A DNA stretch of 64,000 bases from RYN-230 sp963782185 (GTDB lineage Bacteria; Actinomycetota; Actinomycetes; Streptosporangiales; Streptosporangiaceae), in contig CAWAJB010000003.1 in the NCBI GenBank assembly GCA_963782185.1, positions 62,001 to 126,000 of the forward strand, read 5' to 3'. Below are positions 57,500 through 64,000 of the stretch, one piece after another (within the stretch, counting starts at the first letter, position 1; every line of letters begins with the position of its first letter). A program made the position numbers and the translations under genes. The notes beneath the pieces were generated by a model. It was given only the letters and a program-made list of their open reading frames with translations. It was not told where the DNA came from and did no database searches.

Positions 57500-58684
57500 C
57501 TAGCGGTAGGCGCTGATGCCGGTGAGGACCTGGCCCAGGGTCAGGGCATGGATTTCCTCGGTGCCCTCGTAGGTGAGGACCGACTCCAGGTTGTTGGCGT
57601 GCCGGATGACCGGGTACTCCAGCGTGATCCCGTTGGCGCCGAGGATGGTCCGGGCCTGCCGGGCGATCTCGATGGCCGCCCGCACGTTGCTCATCTTGCC
57701 CAGGCTGACCTGCTCGGGGGTCAGCTCCCCGGCCTCCTTGAGCCGCCCCAGGTGCAGGGCGAGCAGCTGAGCCCGGGACAGGTCAGCCAGCATCCAGGCC
57801 AGCTTGCCCTGGGTGAGCTGGAAGCCGCCGATCGGCCTGCCGAACTGCTCCCGGGTCCGGGCATAGTCCACCGCCGCCTCCAGGCACGACCGGGCCGCGC
57901 CGGTCACCCCCCAGACGATGCCGAACCGCGCCTCGGACAGGCACGACAGCGGTCCCTTCAGCCCGACGACCCCGGGCAGCATCGCGTCCGCCGGCAGCTT
58001 CACGTCATCGAAGTGCAGTTCCGCGGTGATCGACGCGCGGAGCGACATCTTCTTGTGGATGGCACGGGAGGTGAACCCGCGGGCCCCGCGGGGAACGAGG
58101 AAACCCCGGATCCCCTCTTCCGTCTGGGCCCAGACCACGGCGACGTCCGCGACCGACCCGTTGGTGATCCACATTTTCGATCCCGAGAGCACCCAGTGGT
58201 TTTCGTTGCGGATGGCTTTGGTCTTCATGCTGGACGGATCGCTGCCATGGTCAGCCTCGGTCAGCCCGAAGCAGCCGATGGCCTCACCCGCCGCCATCCG
58301 GGGCAGCCATTCCTCCTTCTGTTCCCCGGAGCCGTACGTCCAGATCGGGAACATGGCCAGCGAGCCCTGGACCGAGACCAGGCTGCGCAGCCCGGAGTCG
58401 GCCGCTTCCAGCTCCCGGCAGGCGACCCCGTACGCGACGGGACCCATCCCCGCGCAGCCGTAGCCGGTCAGGTGCATGCCGAGCAGGCCCAGCTTCCCGA
58501 GCTCGGGGGCCAGCTCACGGGGCAGCGTGCCGGCTTCGAACCAGTCGGCGATGTGCGGCATCACCCGCTCGGCCGCGAACGCCCGCACGGTGTCGCGGAC
58601 CAGCCCCTCATCGGAGCTCAGTTGCTGGTCGATGCGCAGCAGATCGACATCTCGGCCGGGCTGGCCGGCGGCGTGCGCGGGCAT
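57500..58684 (-). CDS. Acyl-CoA dehydrogenase (glutaryl-CoA dehydrogenase-like)
   Basis: 394 residues. CFGLTEADHGSDPSSMKTKA is the FAD/substrate block, SGSKMWITNGSVADVAVVWA the middle domain and YEGTEEIHALTLGQVLTG the C-terminal signature that contains the catalytic Glu position of glutaryl-CoA dehydrogenases. ATG 58684 follows GGAAGGA; the longer frame upstream is unlike the family. The enzyme should oxidise a short acyl-CoA and pass electrons to ETF. Confidence 0.9.
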   Translation of the reverse strand: MPAHAAGQPGRDVDLLRIDQQLSSDEGLVRDTVRAFAAERVMPHIADWFEAGTLPRELAPELGKLGLLGMHLTGYGCAGMGPVAYGVACRELEAADSGLRSLVSVQGSLAMFPIWTYGSGEQKEEWLPRMAAGEAIGCFGLTEADHGSDPSSMKTKAIRNENHWVLSGSKMWITNGSVADVAVVWAQTEEGIRGFLVPRGARGFTSRAIHKKMSLRASITAELHFDDVKLPADAMLPGVVGLKGPLSCLSEARFGIVWGVTGAARSCLEAAVDYARTREQFGRPIGGFQLTQGKLAWMLADLSRAQLLALHLGRLKEAGELTPEQVSLGKMSNVRAAIEIARQARTILGANGITLEYPVIRHANNLESVLTYEGTEEIHALTLGQVLTGISAYR

Positions 58685-58779
58685 GGCGGGTCCTTCCGGT
58701 CGCTCACTAACTCCCGCGCCCAGCGTATGCGGGCCGCGTTCAGCTGTCTGGACCCGGCCGGACCGGGAATGATCGGGGC

Positions 58780-59031
58780 ATGAACGAGGCCAATGGGAAC
58801 AAGAGGCTAATACGGACACGGAAAGGTCGGCTCCTGGCTGGAGTCTGCTCCGGGATTGGCGAGTACACGAGCATCGACCCCACTGTGGTCCGCGTGATCT
58901 TCCTCGCGCTCACCCTGGTGACGGCCGGCGTCTTCGCGGTGGTGTACCTCGCGGCGTGGGTCATCATCCCAGAGGAAGGGGAGAGCGCGTCGATCGCCGA
59001 GAACCTGATCAAGAAGACGGGTAGCAGCTAG
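58780..59031 (+). CDS. PspC-domain membrane protein
   Basis: 83 residues: RLIRTRKGRLLAGVCSGIGE, then DPTVVRVIFLALTLVTAGVF and a second hydrophobic half ending in WVIIPEE, the hallmark of PspC proteins. They sit in the membrane and respond to envelope stress. ATG 58780; good codon bias. Antisense to the end of the long reverse MFS frame. Confidence 0.88.
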   Translation: MNEANGNKRLIRTRKGRLLAGVCSGIGEYTSIDPTVVRVIFLALTLVTAGVFAVVYLAAWVIIPEEGESASIAENLIKKTGSS

Positions 59032-60660
59032 CCAGTCCCGCGGGGACACGTCACGGGAAGCCCGCTGGGCGGGCCCGCGGCGGCTGTCCCCTGGCTGGGC
59101 ACGGTCAGGTTCTGCGGGCCCGCCCGGCCGGGGTTCGGGCTCCGTCGGCGGTGGCGGCGTCGTTGGTGCCAGCGGGGGCATGGCTGCCGCGGCTGAGGGA
59201 GCGGGGACCGTCCGTGCTGGTGCTGACCGTGCTGGTGCTGACCGTGCCGGTGCTGACCGTGCCGGTGCTGTGCGTGCTGGTGCTGTGCGTGGCGGTGCTG
59301 TGCGTGGCGGTGCGGTGTGTGGCGGGGCGCTGGTGCCGGTCCCGGCGAGGGCCGCGGCAACCCGCCTGCTCTGGAGCATCCTGATCAGCTGCGTGTGCCG
59401 GCGGCCCCAGTCGCTGGCCAGGGCCGCCGCGGCCAGCAGACCCATGAGCCCGGCCAGGGTGACCGCTCCCGGCGCACCGATCCGCTGCGCGACCGCCCCG
59501 CTGGTGACGACGCCCAGGCCCTGCGCGGCCAGCAGGCCGGTCTGGGCGACGGCAAACGCGCAGACGCGCCGGGCGGCCGGCAGCGCCGTGACGAATGCTG
59601 CGGCCGCCGCCAGCTGGTAGGCGCCGCCCACTCCGGCCAGGGCCAAGAGCAGGATCAAGGCCGGCAGCGGCGGGTGGGTCAGGCTGAAGATCAGCGGCCC
59701 GCAGGACAGCATGGCGAGCCAGCCCATCGGCCGCATCCGGTCCGACGGGCGCAGCATTCGGCCGATCACGAATCCCCCGATCACGGTGCCGGCCGGCATG
59801 GCCGCCATGAGCAGCCCGATGGCGGGCGGGCCGCCACCGAGGGCGCGCGCGTACGGGGCGGCCAGGGCCTCTGGCACCACGGTGAAGCCGGCCAGCCAGC
59901 CGAAGAGCACCAGGGTGCGCAGCACCGGGCTGCCGAACACGGCGGCCACCCCGTCCCAGGTGATCTCCCAGGGCGAGGGGTAGCTGGCGCCGCGCGGCGG
60001 TGCCGGCCGGGGCCGCACCCCGCGGGCCAGGATGCCGGCCGACAGGCTGAACGACAGTGAGTCCAGCGCGAGGGCCCGGTACGGCCCGAGCGACGCGACC
60101 AGGCCGCCGCCGGCCAGCAGACCGGCGATCTGGCTGAGCTGGGCGGTGTGGCTCGCGATCATCGAGCCCAGCCGGTACCTGTCGCTGGGCAGGACGTCGG
60201 GTAGCAGCGCCGACTGGGCCGCGGAGAACGGCGTGCTGAGCAGCACGGTGCCGAAGAACAGCGCGCACAGCCCCGCGAACGGCAGACCGGGCAGGGCCAT
60301 CAGGGCGACCAGCCCGGCCCGGGTCAGATCCAGGGTGATCATCATCTGCTGCCGGGGGAACAGGTCGGCCAGCCCGGACAAGACCGTCCCGCCGATCAGC
60401 GGCGGCAGGAAGGTCAGGGCGTACGCCGCCGCGGTCAGGAACGCCGATCCGGTCCGGGCGTACACCACGAAGGCGATGGCTACCTGCGCGAACTGATCGC
60501 CCGCGCAGGACAGCGCCTGGGCGGACCACAGCGCGCGGAACTCGCTGACGGCGAATACGTCCCGATAGCTAACCGGGTGGTCGCCGGGTTGCCGGTGCCG
60601 GCCCGGCCGCGATGCGTGTGCCGGCCTCCGGGAAAGCGGGAGGTGCTCTCCGTTGCGCAC
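58807..60660 (-). CDS. MFS transporter with long low-complexity C-terminal tail
   Basis: About 617 residues from GTG 60660 (preceded by GAGAAGAG); ATG 60753 would add 31. Core: VSEFRALWSAQALSCAGDQF, PLIGGTVLSGLADLFPRQQM, ten to twelve helices, ending at about HTQLIRMLQSRRVAA. Then come TAPPRTAPARSAP repeats from a DNA minisatellite and a hydrophilic tail that runs antisense through the PspC gene. The transporter core is convincing; the tail beyond ~59030 is doubtful and the true stop could be missed through a frame error in the repeats. Substrate unknown. Confidence 0.75.
   Translation of the reverse strand: MRNGEHLPLSRRPAHASRPGRHRQPGDHPVSYRDVFAVSEFRALWSAQALSCAGDQFAQVAIAFVVYARTGSAFLTAAAYALTFLPPLIGGTVLSGLADLFPRQQMMITLDLTRAGLVALMALPGLPFAGLCALFFGTVLLSTPFSAAQSALLPDVLPSDRYRLGSMIASHTAQLSQIAGLLAGGGLVASLGPYRALALDSLSFSLSAGILARGVRPRPAPPRGASYPSPWEITWDGVAAVFGSPVLRTLVLFGWLAGFTVVPEALAAPYARALGGGPPAIGLLMAAMPAGTVIGGFVIGRMLRPSDRMRPMGWLAMLSCGPLIFSLTHPPLPALILLLALAGVGGAYQLAAAAAFVTALPAARRVCAFAVAQTGLLAAQGLGVVTSGAVAQRIGAPGAVTLAGLMGLLAAAALASDWGRRHTQLIRMLQSRRVAAALAGTGTSAPPHTAPPRTAPPRTAPARTAPARSAPARSAPARSAPARTVPAPSAAAAMPPLAPTTPPPPTEPEPRPGGPAEPDRAQPGDSRRGPAQRASRDVSPRDWLAATRLLDQVLGDRRALPFLWDDDPRREVHHREDAGRHQGEREEDHADHSGVDARVLANPGADSSQEPTFPCPY
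59209..59330. repeat. 15-bp minisatellite in the MFS tail
   Basis: About eight in-frame units close to GTGCTGACCGTGCCG / GTGCTGTGCGTGGCG, encoding on the reverse strand repeated APART/APPRT-type pentapeptides just after the last transmembrane helix. Confidence 0.85.
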
Positions 60661-61042
60661 GGGCGGCTCTTCTCTGCTGTGGTCTGCGGCATCTCTCCTG
60701 CGTCCGGGGGGTGCGCTGGAGCGGACCGCAATCCTTCTTTCGCGCCGTGTCATCGAATGTGCGCACATGACGCCCAGTCCGGTGACCGGCAGTAGTGACT
60801 TTAAGTCGTGAGTCGATTGCTTACCGTGTCGAATTTTTGGGAAATGCGCAAGGGGTTCCTTCATGATCGTCTTGGGGCCGGTGGTCGGACTTGTGCAGGA
60901 CATGCCGCTATATGGGCCGTGACCAGCGGGAAGTCCCAGGTGTGGGTGGCCGGAAGGTTTGCGGGGACAGGTATGGATTGCCGTAGGGACAGGTCTGGCT
61001 GCGCGCTCCTCCGGGTCCCGGAGCCGCCGGCGCGCTGCGTCG

Positions 61043-61125
61043 GGGACTGGTCCGCGGCGCGTCCGGGACTGGTCCGCGGCGCGTCCGGGACTGGTCCGCC
61101 GCGTGTCCGGGGCTGGTTCGCGGCC
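61043..61125. repeat. 22-bp tandem repeat x ~4 upstream of the tRNA cluster
   Basis: GGGACTGGTCCGCGGCGCGTCC starts at 61043, 61065 and 61087, with a diverged fourth copy at 61109. GGACTGGTCC has a self-complementary core. The region 60661-61225 otherwise holds no gene I can support; 60790-60880 is AT-richer and may carry the promoter of the reverse MFS gene. Confidence 0.85.
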
Positions 61126-61225
61126 TGCTGGGGGGAACGCTTTGGCGGGAGCGCCTGTTGTCCCCTATGCTGGGGCAGTCCCCGACGGCGGGCGCCAAGG
61201 GTCACGGCGGCGGTTGCCGTCACCG

Positions 61226-61298
61226 GCCCCCATCGTCTAGTGGCCTAGGACACCGCCCTTTCAAGGCGGCGGCACGGGTTCGAATCCCGTTGGGGGCA
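61226..61298 (+). tRNA. tRNA-Glu (anticodon TTC)
   Basis: 73 bases. Acceptor GCCCCCA/TGGGGGC, anticodon loop CTTTCAA between CCGCC and GGCGG (anticodon TTC), T-arm CGGGTTCGAATCCCG. First of a Glu-Asp-Phe cluster that is common in actinomycetes. Confidence 0.95.
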
Positions 61299-61324
61299 CC
61301 GTCGGCCAGTTGGCCGGCACCGAT

Positions 61325-61398
61325 GGTCCTGTAGAGCAGCTGGTTAGCTCGCCACCCTGTCAAGGTGGAGGTCGCGGGTTCAAGTCCCGTCAGGACCG
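61325..61398 (+). tRNA. tRNA-Asp (anticodon GTC)
   Basis: 74 bases. Acceptor GGTCCTG/CAGGACC, anticodon loop CTGTCAA between CCACC and GGTGG (anticodon GTC), T-arm CGGGTTCAAGTCCCG. 26 bases after tRNA-Glu. Confidence 0.95.
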
Positions 61399-61442
61399 CT
61401 TGGCTGAGACCGTTCGCGATGATTGTCGCGGCGGTGCGTCAC

Positions 61443-61516
61443 GGTCAGGTAGCTCAGTTGGTACGAGCGTCCGCCTGAAAAGCGGAAGGTCGGCGGTTCG
61501 ACCCCGCCCCTGACCA
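61443..61516 (+). tRNA. tRNA-Phe (anticodon GAA)
   Basis: 74 bases. Acceptor GGTCAGG/CCTGACC, anticodon loop CTGAAAA between TCCGC and GCGGA (anticodon GAA), T-arm GGCGGTTCGACCCCGCC. Last gene before the recombinase; its 3' end is a candidate attachment site for an integrated element. Confidence 0.94.
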
Positions 61517-61576
61517 CTCGATCTCGGGGCATCCGTCAGCCCTCTCACCTGGTCAAACCGCAGGAAGAGAAGGCAC

Positions 61577-61711
61577 ATGACGGCAACGACCTCACCTTTG
61601 CCAGGAGTCTCTGACCAGCGGAAACGCTGGCCTGCAGAGAGCTGCGCCGCAGCTCGGCCGCAGGAAGAGAGACAAACTATGAGCGTGCCGGGACCGTGCT
61701 CGCGGCAGCCT
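61577..61711 (+). pseudogene. 5' part of a tyrosine-recombinase gene, cut off by the IS element
   Basis: 45 codons, open from ATG 61577 (ribosome site AGGAAGAGAAGG) to CCT at 61709-61711, where the IS begins; in the present sequence it runs into TAA 61724. A second ATG at 61679 has its own copy of CAGGAAGAGA upstream. If the IS is removed, CAGCC-TAA-GCCG rejoins and the frame continues as QPKPLAAGVFQPEIGSF into the recombinase at 63361. So this is the original start of the interrupted gene. Confidence 0.7.
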
Positions 61712-61713
61712 AA

Positions 61714-61733
61714 GTGGGTGACGCCGTAAGTTC
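61714..61733 (+). repeat. Left terminal inverted repeat of the IS
   Basis: 20 bases, 18 of them matching the reverse complement of 63340-63359. The direct repeat TAA lies directly to its left. Confidence 0.8.
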
Positions 61734-61751
61734 CTCTGGGGTGAGCCAGGG

Positions 61752-62090
61752 TCACGGGCCTGGTTCGTGATCGATCCCGGTGAGGTGGACGGTGCAGGCG
61801 GTGTCGAGGGCTTCTTGCGGGGTGCCGGCCGGGAGCCCGGTGCGCAGGACGGCGTCCTGGTAGCGGTCGTGGGCGGTGGAGTAGATCGCGAAGCCGAAGG
61901 AGTGAGCCGAGCCGCCGTAGCGCAGGCGGCATAGCGGTATGCGCCGGCCGTCGCGGAGCACGCCGGTGACGTAGCCGAAGGCGCCGCGGTAGGTGACCTG
62001 GACCCGGGTGAGCTGGGGCCAGTGCCGTTCGGCGTGGTCCAGCAGCCGCAAGGTGATCGAGTTGCGGGTGGATTCCGGGATAGCGGCCAT
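61752..62090 (-). CDS. Hypothetical passenger gene inside the IS
   Basis: 112 residues starting MAAIPESTRNSITLRLLDHA; mixed alpha/beta composition with VTYRGAFGYVTGVLRDGRRI, CRLRYGGSAHSFGFAIYSTA and a C-terminal helix with TPQEALDTACTVHL. Strong GC3 bias and natural composition support real coding. It is divergent from the transposase, sharing an 86-base region between the two starts. I do not recognise a characterised family. IS630 elements usually carry only the transposase, so this is an accessory gene of unknown role. Confidence 0.7.
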   Translation of the reverse strand: MAAIPESTRNSITLRLLDHAERHWPQLTRVQVTYRGAFGYVTGVLRDGRRIPLCRLRYGGSAHSFGFAIYSTAHDRYQDAVLRTGLPAGTPQEALDTACTVHLTGIDHEPGP

Positions 62091-62176
62091 GGCCTCTCAT
62101 TGTGCCGCGCGCGACCGTGCTGCCCGTTATGATCACCGGCCCAGGAGCAGGTCACATCCAGGATCCCGGAGGCGCC

Positions 62177-63328
62177 ATGCCGCTAAATCGCGCGGTGGCG
62201 GTCATGCTGAGCGCTGGTGAGCGCAAGAGGTTAAAGATACGTGCCCGCGGGGCCAGGACCGCCTGCCGGGACTGGCTGCGGGCGCAGATCGTGCTGGCAG
62301 CGGCCCGCGGCCGGGCCAGCGCCCGGATCGCGGCGGACCTGCACGTCACCGTGGACACGGTGCGCAAGTGGCGGAGCCGGTTCGCCGCCCGCGGCCTGGA
62401 CGGCCTGGCGGACCTGCCCCGGTCCGGGCGGCCACCGCGGATCAGCGCGCTGGAACGGGCCGCGGTGGTCGCGCTGGCCTGCCAGCTGCCCGCCGCCACC
62501 GGGGTCCCGCTGGCCCGCTGGAGCGGCCCGGAACTGGCCGCCGAAATCACGAAAGCGGGACTGGCCAGCCCGATCTCGCCATCCTCGGTCCTGCGGATCC
62601 TGGCCGAGCACCCCATCAAGCCCTGGCAATACCAATCATGGATCTACCCGCGCGACCCGGACTTCGCCGCCAAGGCCACCGTCATCCTCGACCTCTACCA
62701 GGGGTACTACCAGGGCAAACGGCTACGGCCCGGCGACCGGATCATCTCGGTGGACGCCAAGCCCTCCATCCAGGCCCGCAGCCGGTGCTGCCAGACCAGC
62801 CCGCCAGCACGCGGCCGGCCGATGCGCGTCGAACACGAATACCAGCGCCAGGGCGCCCTCGCGCTGCTGGCCGCCCTGGACGTGCGCACCGGGAAAGTGG
62901 TCGCCTCAACCCCGGCCACTACCGGGATCACCCCATTCATGGACCTGATCGGCCAGGTCATGAGCACCGGGCCCTACGCCAGCGCTCCCCGGGTGTTCGT
63001 CATCGTGGACAACGGCTCCGACCACCGCGGCAAGGCCGCCATCAGGCGGCTCGCCAAAGCCTGCCCGAACGCCATCATGATCTGCACGCCGGTTCACGCG
63101 TCCTGGCTGAACCAGATAGAGATCTTCTTCTCGATCATCCAGAAAAAGGTCATCTCACCCAATGACTTCGCCAGCCTCAGCGACCTGTCCGGCACGCTGC
63201 TCGCCTTCGTTGACCGCTACAACCAGACCGCCCGGCCATTCAACTGGAACTACACCGCTGCAGACCTGGCCAGATTCCTCGGCCGGATCAACAGCCGGCA
63301 GCCAGCCAGCCTGCCAGAGGCCGCATGA
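62177..63328 (+). CDS. IS630-family transposase
   Basis: 383 residues. N-terminal helix-turn-helix (RIAADLHVTVDTVRKWRSRF, then GLDGLADLPRSGRPP) and a DDE domain: Asp in RIISVDAKPSIQ, Asp in FVIVDNGSDHRG and Glu in SWLNQIEIFFSIIQ, the 34-residue DxxE spacing type of IS630/Tc1. All three are kept, so it may be active. ATG 62177 follows GGAGG. Its TGA overlaps by ATGA the start now available to the recombinase gene. Confidence 0.93.
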   Translation: MPLNRAVAVMLSAGERKRLKIRARGARTACRDWLRAQIVLAAARGRASARIAADLHVTVDTVRKWRSRFAARGLDGLADLPRSGRPPRISALERAAVVALACQLPAATGVPLARWSGPELAAEITKAGLASPISPSSVLRILAEHPIKPWQYQSWIYPRDPDFAAKATVILDLYQGYYQGKRLRPGDRIISVDAKPSIQARSRCCQTSPPARGRPMRVEHEYQRQGALALLAALDVRTGKVVASTPATTGITPFMDLIGQVMSTGPYASAPRVFVIVDNGSDHRGKAAIRRLAKACPNAIMICTPVHASWLNQIEIFFSIIQKKVISPNDFASLSDLSGTLLAFVDRYNQTARPFNWNYTAADLARFLGRINSRQPASLPEAA

Positions 63329-64000
63329 CCAACCCCGACGAACTTACGGCTGCACCCACTAAGCCGCTGGCCGCGGGAGTGTTCCAGCCCGAGATCGGCT
63401 CGTTCCGGCTCTGCCTGGCGGCCGAGGGAAAGTCGGGCAAGACGGTGCGGATGTACACCGAGGCGGTCCAGTGGTTCGCCGCGGCGCATCTTATCCCGGC
63501 GACCTCCTGGACCAGGTGGGAGCAGGTCAGCGGGCGGGACATCCAGCGGTGGATGGTGTGGCTGCTGGGCCGCTACAGCGATTCCTACGCCAGCAACCAG
63601 TACCGCGCTCTGCAGCAGTTCTTCAAATGGTGGGCCGGCGAGGAAGGTCTGCCTGACCCGATGGCCAGGCTCCGCCCGCCCAGGGTGACCGAGAAGTTCA
63701 TCCCCGTTTTCACCAGCGGAGAACTATCGAAACTGGAGAAGGCTTGCGCGGGCCGGTCGTTTGCCCAGCGCCGCGACCTGGCGGTCATCGCGGTGTTCCG
63801 GGCGACGGGAGTCCGGCTGTCGGAACTGGCCGGGATCCTCTACGACCCGGAGGATGCGCAGCGCAGTGACGTTGACTTGTGGCAGCGGGAGATCACGGTC
63901 CGGGGCAAGGGCGGTAAGGCGCGGATCGTCCGGATCAGCCACCAGACCGCCGTCACCCTTGACCGCTACATCCGGGTCCGGGCCCGGCATGCCCAGGCAT
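63325..64000 (+). CDS. Tyrosine recombinase/integrase (3' end outside window)
   Basis: At least 225 residues. MTNPDELTAAPT is encoded by the IS end; from KPLAAGVFQPEIGSFRLCLA on the original protein follows: core-binding domain (TVRMYTEAVQWFAAAH, YASNQYRALQQFFKWWAGEE) and the catalytic domain with the first Arg in FRATGVRLSELAGI and VRGKGGKARIVRIS. The remaining HxxR and Tyr lie beyond the window. The ATG overlaps the transposase stop (ATGA), so the truncated-restarted gene may be translated by coupling. It sits beside three tRNA genes, as integrases of chromosomal elements often do. Confidence 0.85.
   Translation, partial: MTNPDELTAAPTKPLAAGVFQPEIGSFRLCLAAEGKSGKTVRMYTEAVQWFAAAHLIPATSWTRWEQVSGRDIQRWMVWLLGRYSDSYASNQYRALQQFFKWWAGEEGLPDPMARLRPPRVTEKFIPVFTSGELSKLEKACAGRSFAQRRDLAVIAVFRATGVRLSELAGILYDPEDAQRSDVDLWQREITVRGKGGKARIVRISHQTAVTLDRYIRVRARHAQA
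63340..63359 (-). repeat. Right terminal inverted repeat of the IS
   Basis: Mirror of 61714-61733, lying inside the new 5' coding part of the recombinase gene (codons 6-12). TAA follows at 63360. Confidence 0.8.

Larger units (their letters stand above)
61714..63359 (+). mobile_element. IS630-family insertion element, ~1.65 kb, with an extra reverse gene
   Basis: Left end GTGGGTGACGCCGTAAGTTC (61714-61733) and right end GAACTTACGGCTGCACCCAC (63340-63359) are inverted repeats differing at two positions; similarity continues weakly inward for ~10 bases. TAA flanks both sides (61711-61713 and 63360-63362), consistent with insertion at a TA as in IS630/Tc1-mariner elements, the third base being ambiguous. 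It contains the transposase (62177-63328) and a 112-residue reverse gene. Confidence 0.8.

Noticed and set aside
60808..61248. Forward frame of 146 codons before the tRNA cluster
   Set aside because: It crosses the 22-bp tandem repeat and runs into tRNA-Glu; composition is Cys/Trp/Arg-rich and unlike a protein.

Overview
The window is very GC-rich and its genes have strong G/C third-position bias. Many start with GTG and sit in tight GTGA/ATGA overlaps. It carries two F420-type (LLM) oxidoreductases and a Glu-Asp-Phe tRNA cluster. Together these point to a soil-type filamentous actinomycete (Actinomycetota); I cannot name the order or genus from sequence alone. Function assignments come from reading the translated proteins and motifs by eye; no database search was run.

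Layout. 0-6.5 kb: end of a TetR regulator, a small membrane protein, ArfB, a membrane hydrolase, an SDR, and a polar amino-acid ABC importer (binding protein, permease, ATPase). 6.5-12.8 kb: a zinc-ribbon MBL hydrolase, a GH15 glycosidase, then a reductive-pyrimidine-catabolism trio (beta-ureidopropionase-like amidase, dihydropyrimidinase, LLM enzyme). 12.8-16.3 kb: a decay zone with a truncated copy and an intact copy of a secreted lytic-transglycosylase-like gene, a frameshifted gene and a multiply frameshifted FtsX-type permease. 16.4-20.4 kb: an NmrA-like protein and a LolA/RseB-like protein with an ABC exporter.

20.5-37.7 kb is the most unusual region. A leftward operon runs FAD subunit, Mo-hydroxylase, 2Fe-2S subunit, second Mo-hydroxylase, GntR/FCD regulator, alpha/beta hydrolase, every junction a 4-base overlap. 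Opposite it, rightward genes encode a crotonase, an acyl-CoA ligase, an SDR-like protein, a membrane-anchored CoxG-like protein, an NCS1 permease, an isochorismatase-type hydrolase, an ADP-ribosylglycohydrolase-family protein and a PfkB kinase. Two copies of the palindrome TGGTATACCA, a GntR-type operator, lie before the two rightward transcription units, one of them in the divergent promoter. I infer one regulon for uptake and degradation of an unidentified N-heterocycle or its riboside. Several of its genes carry in-frame minisatellites encoding low-complexity inserts.

37.7-48.9 kb: a histone H1-like basic repeat protein behind a 20-bp palindrome, a LysR/MFS pair, a PAP2 phosphatase, a cupin/MarR pair with a double operator, a sigma-factor remnant fused by deletion to the tail of its usual neighbour, a lipid kinase, an RsbW-like kinase, a nitroreductase beside a VOC-domain remnant, and another MFS exporter. 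48.9-60.7 kb: pyruvate formate-lyase with its activase, tRNA-Lys, a membrane protein, a GNAT protein, an AceE-type E1, an LLM enzyme, an acyl-CoA dehydrogenase, a PspC protein and an MFS protein.

61.2-64 kb: tRNA-Glu, -Asp and -Phe followed by a tyrosine-recombinase gene that is interrupted near codon 45 by an IS630-type element. The element has matching inverted ends and a short direct repeat. Removing it restores one open frame, and its right end supplies a new in-frame ATG for the recombinase. This looks like the left edge of a tRNA-associated integrated element that runs out of the window.
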